64,000 nucleotides of DNA, from the NCBI RefSeq assembly GCF_003444775.1, contig NZ_CP021081.1, positions 2,558,001-2,622,000 of the forward strand, given 5' to 3'. The notes under the pieces are model-generated. The model did no database searches. It had not been told where the DNA came from and saw nothing but the letters and a program-made list of their open reading frames with translations. This document shows positions 8,085-18,334 of the stretch, one piece after another (the stretch's first letter is position 1; each line of letters begins with the position of its first letter). The position numbers were made by a program, and so were the translations under genes. The stretch is from Deinococcus ficus (GTDB taxonomy: Bacteria > Deinococcota > Deinococci > Deinococcales > Deinococcaceae).

Positions 8085-8846
8085 ATGACCCCGAGCGACT
8101 CCCTCCGGCGCATGGACCTGAACGCGGACCTGGGGGAGGGCAGTCCGCACGAGGCGCAGGTGATGCCGGTGGTGACCAGCGCGAACGTCGCCTGCGGCGG
8201 GCACGCCGGGGACGAGGCGACCATGCGGGCCAGCGTGCGGCTGGCCGCGGCACACGGGGTGGAGGTGGGTGCGCACCCGGGCTTCCCGGACCGGGAGGGC
8301 TTCGGGCGGCGGGCGCTGCCCTGCACGCCGGACGAGGTGACGGCCTTCGTGACGGCGCAGGTCCGGGCCCTGCAGGCGGTCGCGGCGGCCGAGGGGGTGA
8401 CGGTGGCGCACGTCAAACCGCACGGGGCGCTGTACAACCTCGCGGCGCGGGACGGGGCGGTGGCCGCGGCCGTCGTGCGGGCGGTGGTGGCCTGCGGCGT
8501 GCCGGTGGTGTACGGCCTGGCCGGGGAGTCGGCACTGCTGGAGGCGGCCCGGGCGGCGGGTCTGGGGGAGGTCGGGGAGGGCTTCGCGGACCGCGGATAC
8601 GCGCCGGACGGCACGCTGTGGCCGCGCGGGCAGGCAGGTGACCTGCTGGGCGCGGACGCGGCGGTGGCGCAGGGCGTGGAGATCGCCGTGCGGGGCGCGG
8701 TGCGGGCGGTGACGGGCGAGCGGGTGGCGGTGCCGGCGCGGACGCTGTGCCTGCACGGGGACGGCCCGGAGGCCGCGCAGGTGGCCGGGGCGCTGCGCCG
8801 CGCGCTGGAGGCGGCCGGCGTGAGGGTGGTGGCCCCGGGACGCTGA
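8085..8846 (+). CDS. pxpA: 5-oxoprolinase subunit A (LamB/YcsF family)
   Basis: 253 aa. MDLNADLGEG (from residue 10), SANVACGGHAGDEATM, GAHPGFPDREGFGRR and HVKPHGALYN are the LamB/YcsF signatures. It follows pxpC by 3 nt, giving the order B-C-A. The first ATG is annotated; an internal ATG at MDLNADL is the family's usual start and is equally possible. Confidence 0.92.
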   Translation: MTPSDSLRRMDLNADLGEGSPHEAQVMPVVTSANVACGGHAGDEATMRASVRLAAAHGVEVGAHPGFPDREGFGRRALPCTPDEVTAFVTAQVRALQAVAAAEGVTVAHVKPHGALYNLAARDGAVAAAVVRAVVACGVPVVYGLAGESALLEAARAAGLGEVGEGFADRGYAPDGTLWPRGQAGDLLGADAAVAQGVEIAVRGAVRAVTGERVAVPARTLCLHGDGPEAAQVAGALRRALEAAGVRVVAPGR

Positions 8847-8899
8847 CGGGACGTTCTTCACATCCTCAGTGCAGCAAGCAGGCTTATCCTGCTGAGGAC

Positions 8900-10024
8900 A
8901 TGGCCCTGACCCGCAAGGAGCAGCAGCTCCTCACCCTGATCCGCGACCAGCCCCTCGCCACCCCGGAAGAACTCGCCCAGCAGCTCGGCAGCACCCGCGC
9001 CGCCGTGAACGTCCACGTCAGCAACCTCGTGCGCAAGGGCGCCCTGCTCGGCCGCGGGTACATCCTCCCCGAGGACCCGGACCGCTCCGACGGCCGGATC
9101 GTGGTGGTGGGCGGCGCGAACGTGGACCTCAAGGCCCGCACCAGCGCCCCCGCCCTGCCCGGCACCAGCAACCCCGGCGTGACCGAACAGGCGCCCGGCG
9201 GCGTGGGCCGCAACATCGCCGAGAACCTCGCCCGGCTGGGCGTGCCGGTCAGCCTGATCACCGCCGTGGGCCGCGACGCGCTGGGCGACACGCTGCTGCA
9301 CGACACGCAGGCCGCCGGAGTGGATGTCAGCGGCGTGCTGCGCGTGCCCGGCGAGACCACTGGCACGTACACCGCCATCCTGAACGACCGCGGCGAGATG
9401 CTGATCGCGGTGGCCGCCATGGGCGTCATGGCGCGCCTGACGCCCGCCGCGCTGCGCGAACGCCGCCGGCTGCTGCGGGGCGCCGACTGGGTGGTCGCCG
9501 ACGGCAACCTGCCCGAGGACACCCTGGTCGCCCTGCTGGGCCTGTGCCACGAGCGGGGCCTGCAGGTGGTGTTCGAGCCGGTCAGCGTGCCCAAGGCCCG
9601 GCACCTGCACGCCGCGCTGGAAGCCGGCCTGGCCGCGCCACAGGTCCTCACCCCGAACGTCGGGGAACTGGGCGCACTGCTCGGGCAGGACGTGACCGAC
9701 CGCCTGCCGGACCTGAAACGTGCCGCCCGCGCACTGCTGGACCGCGGCGCGCAGATCGTCTGGGTGCGCCGCGGCCGGCACGGCAGCCTGCTGTGCACGC
9801 CCGGCCGCAGCGTGACCCTGCCTGCCCTGCCCGCCACGCCCCGCGACGTGACCGGCGCCGGGGACGCCATGCTGGCCGCCTTCCTGGCAGGGCTCACGCA
9901 GGGCCTCGCGCCGGAGGACGCCGCCCGCCTCGGCCACGCCGCGGCCGCCCTGACCATCGAGCACGCCGCGACGGTCGTGCCGGACCTCACCCTGGACCTC
10001 CTGCAACGCCGCCTGAACAGCTGA
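8900..10024 (+). CDS. psuK: Pseudouridine kinase with N-terminal winged-HTH domain
   Basis: 374 aa. Residues 1-55 form a winged helix-turn-helix (TPEELAQQLGSTRAAVNVHVSNLVRKG). From residue 63 a PfkB/ribokinase domain begins (IVVVGGANVDLKA), with GGVGRNIAENLARLG and the catalytic DVTGAGDAM (GAGD at 319-322). PfkB proteins adjacent to psuG phosphorylate pseudouridine to its 5'-phosphate. The HTH fusion suggests it may also regulate its own operon, which is inferred. Confidence 0.85.
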   Translation: MALTRKEQQLLTLIRDQPLATPEELAQQLGSTRAAVNVHVSNLVRKGALLGRGYILPEDPDRSDGRIVVVGGANVDLKARTSAPALPGTSNPGVTEQAPGGVGRNIAENLARLGVPVSLITAVGRDALGDTLLHDTQAAGVDVSGVLRVPGETTGTYTAILNDRGEMLIAVAAMGVMARLTPAALRERRRLLRGADWVVADGNLPEDTLVALLGLCHERGLQVVFEPVSVPKARHLHAALEAGLAAPQVLTPNVGELGALLGQDVTDRLPDLKRAARALLDRGAQIVWVRRGRHGSLLCTPGRSVTLPALPATPRDVTGAGDAMLAAFLAGLTQGLAPEDAARLGHAAAALTIEHAATVVPDLTLDLLQRRLNS

Positions 10025-10081
10025 GCGGCCCCGCACCCCGCACCCACCCCGAAGCCCTCCCCCACCCCAAGGACCCTGCCC

Positions 10082-11014
<933 letters not shown>

Positions 11015-11025
11015 CCCCCGGGGCC

Positions 11026-11400
11026 TTACGGCCCGGGCCTGAACCGCAGCGCCGACCAGCGGGCGTCCAGCGCGACCATCGCCACCGGCTGCCAGCCGCA
11101 CGCGCCCTGCACGTCCTTCCAGATCGTGTCGCGGTTCAGGTCCACGCCCGCCCTGGCGCCCCCTTTCGGGTAAGCCACACACACCGGCACGCCGGGCATC
11201 CCGCCCGCCAGCACCTCAAGGAAGCGGGGCACGACATCCGCCTGCCGCTCCACGAACACCAGCACCACCCCCAGTCCCGGCGCGTCCACGGCCAGTCCGG
11301 CCAGGGCCGCCGGGGCGTGCCACACCTGCACGCCCATGCCGGACTTGACCCGCATCTTCCTCAGGACGTCCGTCCTCACCGCGTCATCCATGCCGGTCAT
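11026..11400 (-). CDS. DUF3052-like hypothetical protein
   Basis: 124 aa. KSGMGVQVWHAPAALAGL near the start and FRPGP at the end resemble DUF3052-type small proteins of unknown function. The pattern VVLVFVERQADVVPRFLE / VCVAYPKGGARAGVDLNRDTI is a short alternating alpha/beta fold. It is convergent with psuG. The first ATG is annotated; a second in-frame ATG three codons later is possible. Confidence 0.6.
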   Translation of the reverse strand: MTGMDDAVRTDVLRKMRVKSGMGVQVWHAPAALAGLAVDAPGLGVVLVFVERQADVVPRFLEVLAGGMPGVPVCVAYPKGGARAGVDLNRDTIWKDVQGACGWQPVAMVALDARWSALRFRPGP

Positions 11401-11476
11401 TCTCCAGGGTCCTGGCGGTCAGCCGCGCGTCCGTTCGAGGGCGGTCGCTCGCTTCTCCTGATGCGCTGACGCCGGT

Positions 11477-12535
11477 TTATCCGCGCATGAGGAAGTGCTC
11501 AATGATCGCGTGGTGGTCCTCGAAGAACACCTCGGGGTGGCGCAGGGCGTCCGCGAGCGGCATCCACAGGGCGTCGCTGGCGTCGCTGCCGCCCTGCAGC
11601 GGCGGCAGGTGCCCGATGCCCAGGTCGAAGTGGAAGGCGTGGGTGACGGTGCGCCCGCGCTGGCTGCGGTCGGGGTAGTCGAACACCTGCTGGGCCTTGA
11701 GGTGGGTGTGCAGCGGCGTGCTGGGGCTCAGGCCGGTTTCCTCGTGCACCTCGCGGATGCAGCATTCCAGCAGGGTTTCCTTGGGTTCCAGGAACCCGCC
11801 GGGCATGGCCAGCCGCCCCAGGCCGGGCATGTGCCCGCGGCGGATCAGGAGGACGTGGCCGCTGCGGATGATCACGGCGTCGGTGGTCACGAACACCGGG
11901 GGGAAGGGCGCGTCTTTCCAGGCGGCGCGGTAGGTGCGCAGGTAGTCGTACTCATCTTTCAGGGCAGCGTAATCGGCGGTGCGGGCGAAGTCCTGCAGGA
12001 AGGTACCCACGGCGGGCGGGACCATGGCGGCCACGTCCGCCGCACGGCCCTCGAAGTAGGCGTTGCGGACCTGCGTGGCGCTCAGGTCGCTGATCACGTG
12101 CGTGGGAATGAACTCCCAGGCGGGAAAGGAGCGCAGGTAGTAGCTGCTCTCGTCCTTGATGTGCCCGATCAGGGCCACGTCGGTGCTGCCGTGCGTGTGG
12201 GCCTGCACGCCGGCCTGCACCTCGGACAGCCATAGGCTCTCGTTGTAGAAGTAGTCGCGGACCTGCACGAACAGCAGCCGGCTGCGGGACACGCCGGCCT
12301 GCTGGAGCATGGTGGTGATCAGGTGCTGGCGTTCGTCGGCGGTGAAGGGGTTCTTGGTGTTGCGCGCCGCGCGGGCCGACCCGATCACGACGATCAGTTT
12401 CTGCACGCTCTGAAGAGCCTCGAGCATCACCTGCAGGTGGGCGTGGTGCGGGGGTTCGAAGCGGCCGATGTACACCCCGAAGGTGCGTTTGCGCCGGGGA
12501 GCCGGCGGGGCGGCGGAGGAGCTCATGGCGTTCAT
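11477..12535 (-). CDS. Bifunctional NMN adenylyltransferase / Nudix hydrolase
   Basis: 352 aa. The N-terminal nucleotidyltransferase domain has [15 protein letters not shown] (the HxxH motif) and LSATQVR (equivalent of ISSTxxR). The C-terminal Nudix domain has the complete box [24 protein letters not shown] (about residues 237-260). Proteins of this architecture make NAD+ from NMN and hydrolyse ADP-ribose-type compounds, so it belongs to NAD salvage and housekeeping. An alternative ATG lies three codons in. Confidence 0.9.
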   Translation of the reverse strand: MNAMSSSAAPPAPRRKRTFGVYIGRFEPPHHAHLQVMLEALQSVQKLIVVIGSARAARNTKNPFTADERQHLITTMLQQAGVSRSRLLFVQVRDYFYNESLWLSEVQAGVQAHTHGSTDVALIGHIKDESSYYLRSFPAWEFIPTHVISDLSATQVRNAYFEGRAADVAAMVPPAVGTFLQDFARTADYAALKDEYDYLRTYRAAWKDAPFPPVFVTTDAVIIRSGHVLLIRRGHMPGLGRLAMPGGFLEPKETLLECCIREVHEETGLSPSTPLHTHLKAQQVFDYPDRSQRGRTVTHAFHFDLGIGHLPPLQGGSDASDALWMPLADALRHPEVFFEDHHAIIEHFLMRG

Positions 12536-12624
12536 GATGCGCCCTGGGGCGGGCAGGGCGGTGAAGTTTTCACGAACGCGTTCCGGCCCGCCCGGCCGGC
12601 CGCGGGCGGCACACTGAACCCATC

Positions 12625-13530
12625 ATGGACGTCAAGAATTCCGGGAAGGGTGTGGCGCGGGGCGTGAAGGCCGGCGCGCAGCACGTGGGCGCGGCGGGGC
12701 AGGCGGCCGCGCGGGAACTGACGCACGAGGCCGCCCCGCAGCTGGAGGCGCTGGCCCGCGTGGGGTACGCCAGCAAGGGCGTGGTGTACGGCACCATCGG
12801 GCTGCTGGCGCTGGGCGTGGCGCTGGGGCGCGGCGGGGCCACCACGGACGCGCAGGGGGCGCTGCTGAGATTGCAGGACCTGCCGCTGGGCACGGCGCTG
12901 GTGTGGCTGCTGGTGCTGGGCCTGGTCGGGTACGCGCTGTGGCAGCTGATCCGCGCGGCCCTGGACCCCGAAGGGCAGGGCACGGAGGCCAAGGGGATCG
13001 TGAAGCGCGTGGGGTACGCGGTCAGCGGCGTGGGAAACCTGGCGCTGGCGCTGTTCGCGGCGCGGCTGGCGATGGCCGGCTCGGCCGCGCGCAACCAGGC
13101 GAGCGAGGCGCAGACGGCCCGGGAGGTTCTGCAACTGCCGGGCGGGCAGCTGCTGCTGGGCCTGGCGGGCGTGGCGCTGCTGGCCGTGGCGGGCAGCGGG
13201 CTGTACACGGCGTGGGGGGCGAAGTTCATGAAGCGCTTGAACTTCGCCGGCGCGCCGAAACCGGAGCTGCTCAAGCGGATCGGGCAGGTGGGGATCGCGG
13301 CGCGGGCGGTGATGCTGGCCATCATCGGGGCGTTCCTGCTGGTCGCGGCGTGGCGCAACCGCGCCGGGATCGTGCCGGGCATCTCGGAGGTGCTGACGTG
13401 GCTGCGTGAGCAGCCAGCCGGGAACGTGCTGCTGTTCGTGCTGGCCCTGGGCACGCTGCTGTACGGCGTGTGGTGCGTGGTGCAGGCGCTGTACCGCCGC
13501 ATCCGGGTGGAAGGGAGCGCGGCCTCGTGA
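12625..13530 (+). CDS. DUF1206 multi-pass membrane protein
   Basis: 301 aa. Three repeats of the DUF1206 hairpin are visible: LARVGYASKGVVYGTIGLLALGVALG, VKRVGYAVSGVGNLALALFAARL and LKRIGQVGIAARAVMLAIIGAFLL. Each is followed by a second membrane helix, giving about six segments. The function of this family is unknown. Its stop overlaps the mgsA GTG start (GTGA), so the two are translationally coupled. Confidence 0.85.
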   Translation: MDVKNSGKGVARGVKAGAQHVGAAGQAAARELTHEAAPQLEALARVGYASKGVVYGTIGLLALGVALGRGGATTDAQGALLRLQDLPLGTALVWLLVLGLVGYALWQLIRAALDPEGQGTEAKGIVKRVGYAVSGVGNLALALFAARLAMAGSAARNQASEAQTAREVLQLPGGQLLLGLAGVALLAVAGSGLYTAWGAKFMKRLNFAGAPKPELLKRIGQVGIAARAVMLAIIGAFLLVAAWRNRAGIVPGISEVLTWLREQPAGNVLLFVLALGTLLYGVWCVVQALYRRIRVEGSAAS

Positions 13531-13988
13531 CCGGCCGCTCCTCGTCCCCGGACCTGCCGGCCCCGGCCGTGCAGGAACCCGTGCCGCAGCTCGCGACGCG
13601 GGTGGAGGTGGCTCTCATCGCGCACGACCGCAAGAAACTGGAACTGGCGATGTTCGCCCTCCGGCACCGCGAGGTGCTGGGCGCGTTCCCGCTGGTGGCG
13701 ACCGGCACCACCGGCAGCGTGCTGCAGAAGCAGGCAAACCTGACGGTGGAGCGCGTGCTGTCCGGGCCGCTGGGCGGCGACCAGCAGATCGGCGCGCGCA
13801 TCGCGCAGGACCGGGTGCTGGCGGTGTTCTTCTTCCGGGACCCGCTGACCGCGCAGCCGCACGAACCGGACGTGTCGGCGCTGGTGCGGCTGTGTGACGT
13901 GCACGACGTGCCCCTGGCGACGAACCCGGCCACGGCGGAGGCGCTGGTGGCGTGGCTGGCCGCGCGGGGGCACGACCGGAACGGATGA
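13527..13988 (+). CDS. mgsA: Methylglyoxal synthase
   Basis: 153 aa. Family blocks: [42 protein letters not shown] and [39 protein letters not shown], carrying the catalytic Asp of GPLGGDQQ. It turns dihydroxyacetone phosphate into methylglyoxal, a bypass of lower glycolysis under phosphate limitation. The GTG start overlapping the DUF1206 stop is chosen because an upstream ATG would lie inside that gene. Confidence 0.93.
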   Translation: MTGRSSSPDLPAPAVQEPVPQLATRVEVALIAHDRKKLELAMFALRHREVLGAFPLVATGTTGSVLQKQANLTVERVLSGPLGGDQQIGARIAQDRVLAVFFFRDPLTAQPHEPDVSALVRLCDVHDVPLATNPATAEALVAWLAARGHDRNG

Positions 13989-14041
13989 CGCCCCGGGCAG
14001 GCGGGGCGGAGGGAGGCAGGAGCGTGGCTTATATTGGCCTC

Positions 14042-15154
14042 ATGCGCGGCCCGGCGACCCCGTCCCTGTCTTTCGGGGCGCTGTCTGATGTCGGCATTCA
14101 GCGGCAGGGCGGCATCAACCAGGACGCCGTGCTGGCGCAGAGCCTCCCGAACGGGGGGCTGTTTGCCGTCGCGGACGGCATGGGCGGGCACGCTGCCGGC
14201 GAGCTCGCCGCGAATCTCGCGCTGGATACCGTCCGGCAGCAGCTTGCCCCGGGCCTGCACCGCTCGGCCGCGCCGGTACGCCTGGCCGAGGCGGTGCAGG
14301 CGGCGAACATGGCGGTGCTGCGTCACGCGGTCGGGGAGTACGTGGGCATGGGCACCACCCTGCTGGTCGGGCTGGTGGACCGCGGGGCCCTATTGATCGC
14401 GCACGTGGGTGACTCGCGCGCGTACCTGCTGCGCGGCGGGCAGCTGTACCGCCTGACCGAGGACCACTCCTGGGTGGCCGAGCAGGTGCGCCTGGGCCAC
14501 CTGACCGAGGAGGACGCCCGGCAGCACCAGTGGCGCAGCGTGGTCAGCAACGCCCTGGGCGCCGAGGAACGCGTGCGGCTGGAACTGTACGGCCTGATCC
14601 TGAAGACCGGGGACCGCGTGCTGCTGTGCTCCGACGGCCTGAGCAGCGTGGTGAAGGAATCGGCGCTGCTGACCCAGCTCTCGGCCGGACATCCTCCCAA
14701 AGACACCGCCCAGCGCCTGATCGCCGCCGCGAACGCCGGCGGCGGGCCCGACAACATCACGGCCGTGGTCGTGGACGTGGAACGCGAGGGCCGCCCGCCC
14801 GGGTACGAACTCCCGGTGCGGCGCAGCGAGGGCCCGGTGCACGTGGACGTGCTGGTCAACACCCAGAAGGGCAACAGCATGCAGACGTACCTGCTGCTCA
14901 CCCTGGCGTATTTCACGCTGCTGGGCGTGATCCTGCTGCCCAGCAGCCGCACGCTGGTGGGCACGCTGGGCGTGGCGGTCATGGTGGGCCTGATGGTCGC
15001 GCAGCGGCTCTCTCTGGCCCGGCAGGCCCGGGCGTTCCTGGCGCAACCCGCTGCCGCGCGGGGCCGCCCCGGCAGCCCGGACGCCCCCCGGGCCCGCACG
15101 GACGAGGACCCGCGCCGCTCCACCGGCTCAGCGTCCTCCCGGGGCGGCCGCTGA
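14042..15154 (+). CDS. PP2C-family Ser/Thr protein phosphatase with C-terminal membrane segments
   Basis: 370 aa. Residues about 10-245 are the PP2C domain, with RQGGINQDA (D28), VADGMGGH (D45-G46), [18 protein letters not shown] and [11 protein letters not shown]. Two hydrophobic segments follow ([17 protein letters not shown] and [16 protein letters not shown]), then a basic, disordered tail. It is probably a membrane-attached phosphatase that reverses Hanks-type kinase signalling. A TATATT box 6 nt before the ATG supports a leaderless start. Confidence 0.92.
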   Translation: MRGPATPSLSFGALSDVGIQRQGGINQDAVLAQSLPNGGLFAVADGMGGHAAGELAANLALDTVRQQLAPGLHRSAAPVRLAEAVQAANMAVLRHAVGEYVGMGTTLLVGLVDRGALLIAHVGDSRAYLLRGGQLYRLTEDHSWVAEQVRLGHLTEEDARQHQWRSVVSNALGAEERVRLELYGLILKTGDRVLLCSDGLSSVVKESALLTQLSAGHPPKDTAQRLIAAANAGGGPDNITAVVVDVEREGRPPGYELPVRRSEGPVHVDVLVNTQKGNSMQTYLLLTLAYFTLLGVILLPSSRTLVGTLGVAVMVGLMVAQRLSLARQARAFLAQPAAARGRPGSPDAPRARTDEDPRRSTGSASSRGGR

Positions 15155-15189
15155 CGCCGGCCGGGGCGCCCGCCCGCTACAGTGGGGTC

Positions 15190-15567
15190 ATGAAAGACGT
15201 CATCAGCACGACGGAAGCGCCCGCCGCGATCGGCCCGTACAGCCAGGCGGTGTCGTTCGGGAACCTGGTGGTCACCAGCGGCCAGATTCCCCTCAGGCCC
15301 GACGGCACGCTCGTGGAGGGCGGCATCACCGAGCAGACCGAACAGGTCCTCCAGAACCTGAAGGCGGTCCTGGCCGCGGCCGGCACGGACCTCGCGCGCG
15401 TCGTGAAAACCACCGTGTTCCTCGCCGACATGAACGAGTTCGCCGAGATGAACGCCGTCTACGAGCGGCACTTCCCCGCGCCCTCCCCCGCGCGCAGCAC
15501 CGTGCAGGTCGCCCGCCTCCCGCGGGACGTGCGGGTGGAAATCGAAGTGCTCGCCGAACGGCACTGA
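15190..15567 (+). CDS. ridA: RidA family enamine/imine deaminase
   Basis: 125 aa. IGPYSQAV near the start, VVTSGQIPL, and PARSTVQVARLPRDVRVEIEVLA at the C-terminus match RidA (YjgF/YER057c). The Arg of PARS is the conserved ligand. It hydrolyses reactive 2-aminoacrylate released by PLP enzymes. TACAGT lies 6 nt upstream of the ATG, indicating leaderless expression. A GGGCGAAGGG/CCCTTCGCCC hairpin follows at 15591-15614. Confidence 0.95.
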   Translation: MKDVISTTEAPAAIGPYSQAVSFGNLVVTSGQIPLRPDGTLVEGGITEQTEQVLQNLKAVLAAAGTDLARVVKTTVFLADMNEFAEMNAVYERHFPAPSPARSTVQVARLPRDVRVEIEVLAERH

Positions 15568-15590
15568 ATTCCCTGCCGGGCAAGGAGAGT

Positions 15591-15614
15591 GGGCGAAGGG
15601 ACATCCCTTCGCCC
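15591..15614 (+). terminator. Stem-loop after ridA
   Basis: Perfect 10-bp stem GGGCGAAGGG / CCCTTCGCCC with an ACAT loop. The T-tract after it is weak, so it may be a terminator or an mRNA-stabilising hairpin. The rest of 15615-15803 shows no gene. Confidence 0.55.
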
Positions 15615-15803
15615 CTGTCCATTTGACGGCGCGGACAGACCGAGTCCCTGGGACTGCCTTTGCCGGACGCGCTCTGAGGTTGGATGGCCTCACCCGTTCA
15701 CGGGCGGCCGGTCACTCCTCCTCCTTCGTCACCGTCGGCGGACCGGCTCATTTGTGCCTCGGGTCTTGGCACGGCGCGGCCGGGCGTGACATTGTGCGCG
15801 GTG

Positions 15804-16679
15804 ATGGTTGTCCTCCCTGTGCGCTTTGAACGGAGCCCCCGCCTGCACCCGATGCTGAGCGAGGACGCTCACCCGGTCGGCACGCGGGTGGTGGTGCAGG
15901 GCAAGCGCGGCCCGGAGGTGGCGGTGGTGCGCGGTGAGGCGCAGGAGCGCCGGCCGCAGGAACGGTACGGCACGGTGCTGCGCGCCGCCACGCCGGACGA
16001 TCTGGCGCTCTGGGACGACCTGCACCGCCAGGGCGAGGACCTGAAGTGGCTGCTGCGTGCCCGCGCCCGCGAGCGGGGCCTGCCGGTGAAACTGGTGGCG
16101 GTGGAGTTCACGCTGGACGAGAGCCTGGTGACCGTGAGTTACAGCGCGGACGAGCGGATCGAACTGACCGGCCTGATCGGCGAGGTGCGGGCGCACACGC
16201 GGGCCCGGGTGAATTTCGCGGCGGTCGGGCCGCGCGAGCAGGCGCAGATGATCGGCACGCTGGGGGCGTGCGGCCGGGAGAACTGCTCCAGTCATCACCT
16301 GCAGGAGTTCGCGCCGGTGAGTATCCGTATGGCGCGCGACCAGCAGCTGCCGCTGAACCCGGAGAAACTCTCCGGGCCCTGCGGGCGCCTGCTGTGCTGC
16401 CTGCAGTTCGAGCACGGGCAGTACCTGGACCTGCTCAAGGACCTGCCGCGCAAGAACGCCCGGGTGTGCCACGACGCGAGCGGCGCGTGCGGGAAGGTCA
16501 CGAAACTGCACCCGCTGGCGGGCACGGTGGACGTGCACACCGAGCAGGGCGTGCTGACGGGCGTGCCGGCGGGTGAACTGCGCCGCGCGCCGGAAGAGGC
16601 GCGTCCCGCTCCGGAGAAGAAGCCCCGCCGGACGGAGGGCGCCCGCAAGGACCGCACGTCGGACGCCCCGCCCAGCTGA
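15804..16679 (+). CDS. PSP1-domain protein, RicT/YaaT-like
   Basis: 291 aa. The PSP1 domain occupies roughly residues 40-235: [22 protein letters not shown], then the Cys-rich [11 protein letters not shown] and [15 protein letters not shown]. RicT in Bacillus works with RicA and RicF, whose complex carries Fe-S clusters and supports RNase Y mRNA processing. The Cys positions are conserved here. The acidic/basic C-terminal tail (from about 255) is disordered. No ricA/ricF gene is nearby. The start is the ATG before [11 protein letters not shown]; upstream frame is low-complexity. Confidence 0.82.
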   Translation: MVVLPVRFERSPRLHPMLSEDAHPVGTRVVVQGKRGPEVAVVRGEAQERRPQERYGTVLRAATPDDLALWDDLHRQGEDLKWLLRARARERGLPVKLVAVEFTLDESLVTVSYSADERIELTGLIGEVRAHTRARVNFAAVGPREQAQMIGTLGACGRENCSSHHLQEFAPVSIRMARDQQLPLNPEKLSGPCGRLLCCLQFEHGQYLDLLKDLPRKNARVCHDASGACGKVTKLHPLAGTVDVHTEQGVLTGVPAGELRRAPEEARPAPEKKPRRTEGARKDRTSDAPPS

Positions 16680-16689
16680 GGGCCTGGGT

Positions 16690-17433
16690 TCAGCTGGCGG
16701 GTTCGCCGGTGCGGGCGCGGCGTTTCTGGTACGCGCCGGTCAGCAGTTCGGCGATGTACTCCTTGGTAAAGGGCATGCCGCTCGCCTCGGCGGCGCTGAT
16801 CTCTTCGTCGCGGTCGTAGATCAGGCGCACGTACGTGGCGCTGTGATTGGGCGTGCGCTCGTCGAACTCCAGGATCAGGTAGCTGGGCAGGGTGCTGTCC
16901 AGCGGGTTGCCCACGCTGCCGCAGTTCAGCAGGGGGCGGCCTTCCACGTCCAGCATCAGAGTTTCGTGCGTGTCGGCGTACACCAGGGCGTCGGCGTGCT
17001 GGTGCAGGCCGTACTGCGGGTTGGGTTCGAAGGCGCGGAGCTGCTCGGGCAGGCTGCTGTGCGGGTACAGGCGGTGGAACAGGCCGTGGCTGCTGGCGTG
17101 CACGAACCGCCACCAGGCTCCCGCGAAGCTCTCCTCGATGCCGTACGGCAGGCCGGACAGGTAGGCGAGGTCGTCCACGCTGAGTTTGCTGCGCGGCCAC
17201 AGGTCCTGCGGGCGGTGCGTGGCGCCGGCCACGCGGGCGTCCCAGTTGCCCTGGATGACGCGCGCGGCGTGCTCGCGGGTCCAGTCCAGCACTTCCTTCG
17301 GGCGGGGGCCCTTGCCGACCAGGTCGCCCAGCACCCAGATCTCCGTCACGCCGCGCCGCTGAATGTCGGCGTGAACCGCGAGCGTGGCCGCCAGGTTGGC
17401 GTGCAGGTCCGCGAGGATGGCGAGGCGAATCAT
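16690..17433 (-). CDS. Calcineurin-like metallophosphoesterase
   Basis: 247 aa. Metal-binding blocks in order: LADLHAN (D8, H10), VLGDLVGKGP, IQGNWDARV, FVHAS and NCGSVGNP. This is the YfcE/DR1281-type phosphodiesterase fold. The substrate is not evident. TACACT lies 7 nt before the ATG (leaderless), which decides this start over one 14 codons upstream. Confidence 0.88.
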   Translation of the reverse strand: MIRLAILADLHANLAATLAVHADIQRRGVTEIWVLGDLVGKGPRPKEVLDWTREHAARVIQGNWDARVAGATHRPQDLWPRSKLSVDDLAYLSGLPYGIEESFAGAWWRFVHASSHGLFHRLYPHSSLPEQLRAFEPNPQYGLHQHADALVYADTHETLMLDVEGRPLLNCGSVGNPLDSTLPSYLILEFDERTPNHSATYVRLIYDRDEEISAAEASGMPFTKEYIAELLTGAYQKRRARTGEPAS

Positions 17434-17488
17434 TCCCGGCAGTGTAGCCCGCGCCCGCGCCCCGCCCGGTCGCAAGTGGCCGGCACGG

Positions 17489-17758
17489 TCAGGGCGCGGC
17501 GGTCAGGGCGCTGAACATCCGGTACGTGATCAGGGCCGCGAGCAGCAGCCCGGCCGGGAGGAACCACCCGGGCACGCGGCCCGGGCCGTGCGTGGCGCCG
17601 CTCCAGGCGAGGCGCAGGTTGATCAGCGCAAACGCCAGCAGGAACGCGTCCAGGGCGTCCACGCGGCGGCCCCCGCCGAGGTCCAGCGGGTACCCGGCGA
17701 CGAAGGTCAGCGCGGTGAGCGCCGCGGCGACCAGCAGGGACGGCAGGAAGGGCGGCAC
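17489..17758 (-). CDS. Small membrane protein, unknown function
   Basis: 89 aa from a GTG start. Three hydrophobic helices: FLPSLLVAAALTALTFVAGYPL, ALDAFLLAFALINLRLAW and WFLPAGLLLAALITYRMF. It sits 17 nt downstream of the flavin reductase gene on the same strand, so it is probably co-transcribed. No family is recognised. The exact start is uncertain because the frame stays open into the upstream gene. Confidence 0.55.
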   Translation of the reverse strand: MPPFLPSLLVAAALTALTFVAGYPLDLGGGRRVDALDAFLLAFALINLRLAWSGATHGPGRVPGWFLPAGLLLAALITYRMFSALTAAP

Positions 17759-17775
17759 GGCGGGCGCGGGGCGGC

Positions 17776-18258
17776 TCAGCCGAGCTCGTGGTACTGCCCG
17801 CGGAAGTACACGAGCGGATCGTCGTCGGTGTAGCGGCTGTACTCGATCAGGCCCAGGTACAGGGTGTGGTCCCCGGCGGGAATCACCTGCTGCTTGCGGC
17901 ACACCAGCTGCGCGATGGCCCCGCCGATCAGCGGCAGGCCCTCGTGCTCGAACCAGGGGATGCTCTCCTCCGGCCCGGGCCGGCCGGCGAAGTGGTCACT
18001 GAGAGGACGCTGCGCGGCCGAGAGGACGTTCACGCCGAAGTGCGTGACCTCCGCCTCGTCCAGCAGGGTCTTCATGTGGGCGCGGTTGTCCACGCTGATC
18101 AGGATCAGGGGCGGGGTCATGCTCACCGACACGAAGGCGCTGGCGGTCATGCCGCGCCGCTCGTCCCGGTCGGCGGCCGTGATGATGGTGACGCCGCTGG
18201 CGAAGCGGCCCAGCGTCTGCCGGAACTCGAACGGCTCAATTCCCGCGTGGTCGGTCAT
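17776..18258 (-). CDS. Flavin reductase-like FMN-binding protein
   Basis: 160 aa. The flavin reductase domain shows FRQTLGRFASGVTIITA, GMTASAFVSVSMTPPLILISVDN and FGVNVLSAAQRPLSDHFAGRP. Such proteins reduce FMN/FAD with NAD(P)H, often to supply a monooxygenase; no monooxygenase gene is adjacent. The start is set by TACACT 6 nt before the ATG (leaderless). Confidence 0.88.
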   Translation of the reverse strand: MTDHAGIEPFEFRQTLGRFASGVTIITAADRDERRGMTASAFVSVSMTPPLILISVDNRAHMKTLLDEAEVTHFGVNVLSAAQRPLSDHFAGRPGPEESIPWFEHEGLPLIGGAIAQLVCRKQQVIPAGDHTLYLGLIEYSRYTDDDPLVYFRGQYHELG

Positions 18259-18334
18259 GAGAGCAGTGTAACGCGCTCCCCCCTTCGGGCCCGGCGCCGG
18301 CATGGTAGTCCTGGACGGCCCGCGGCCCCGTCGC

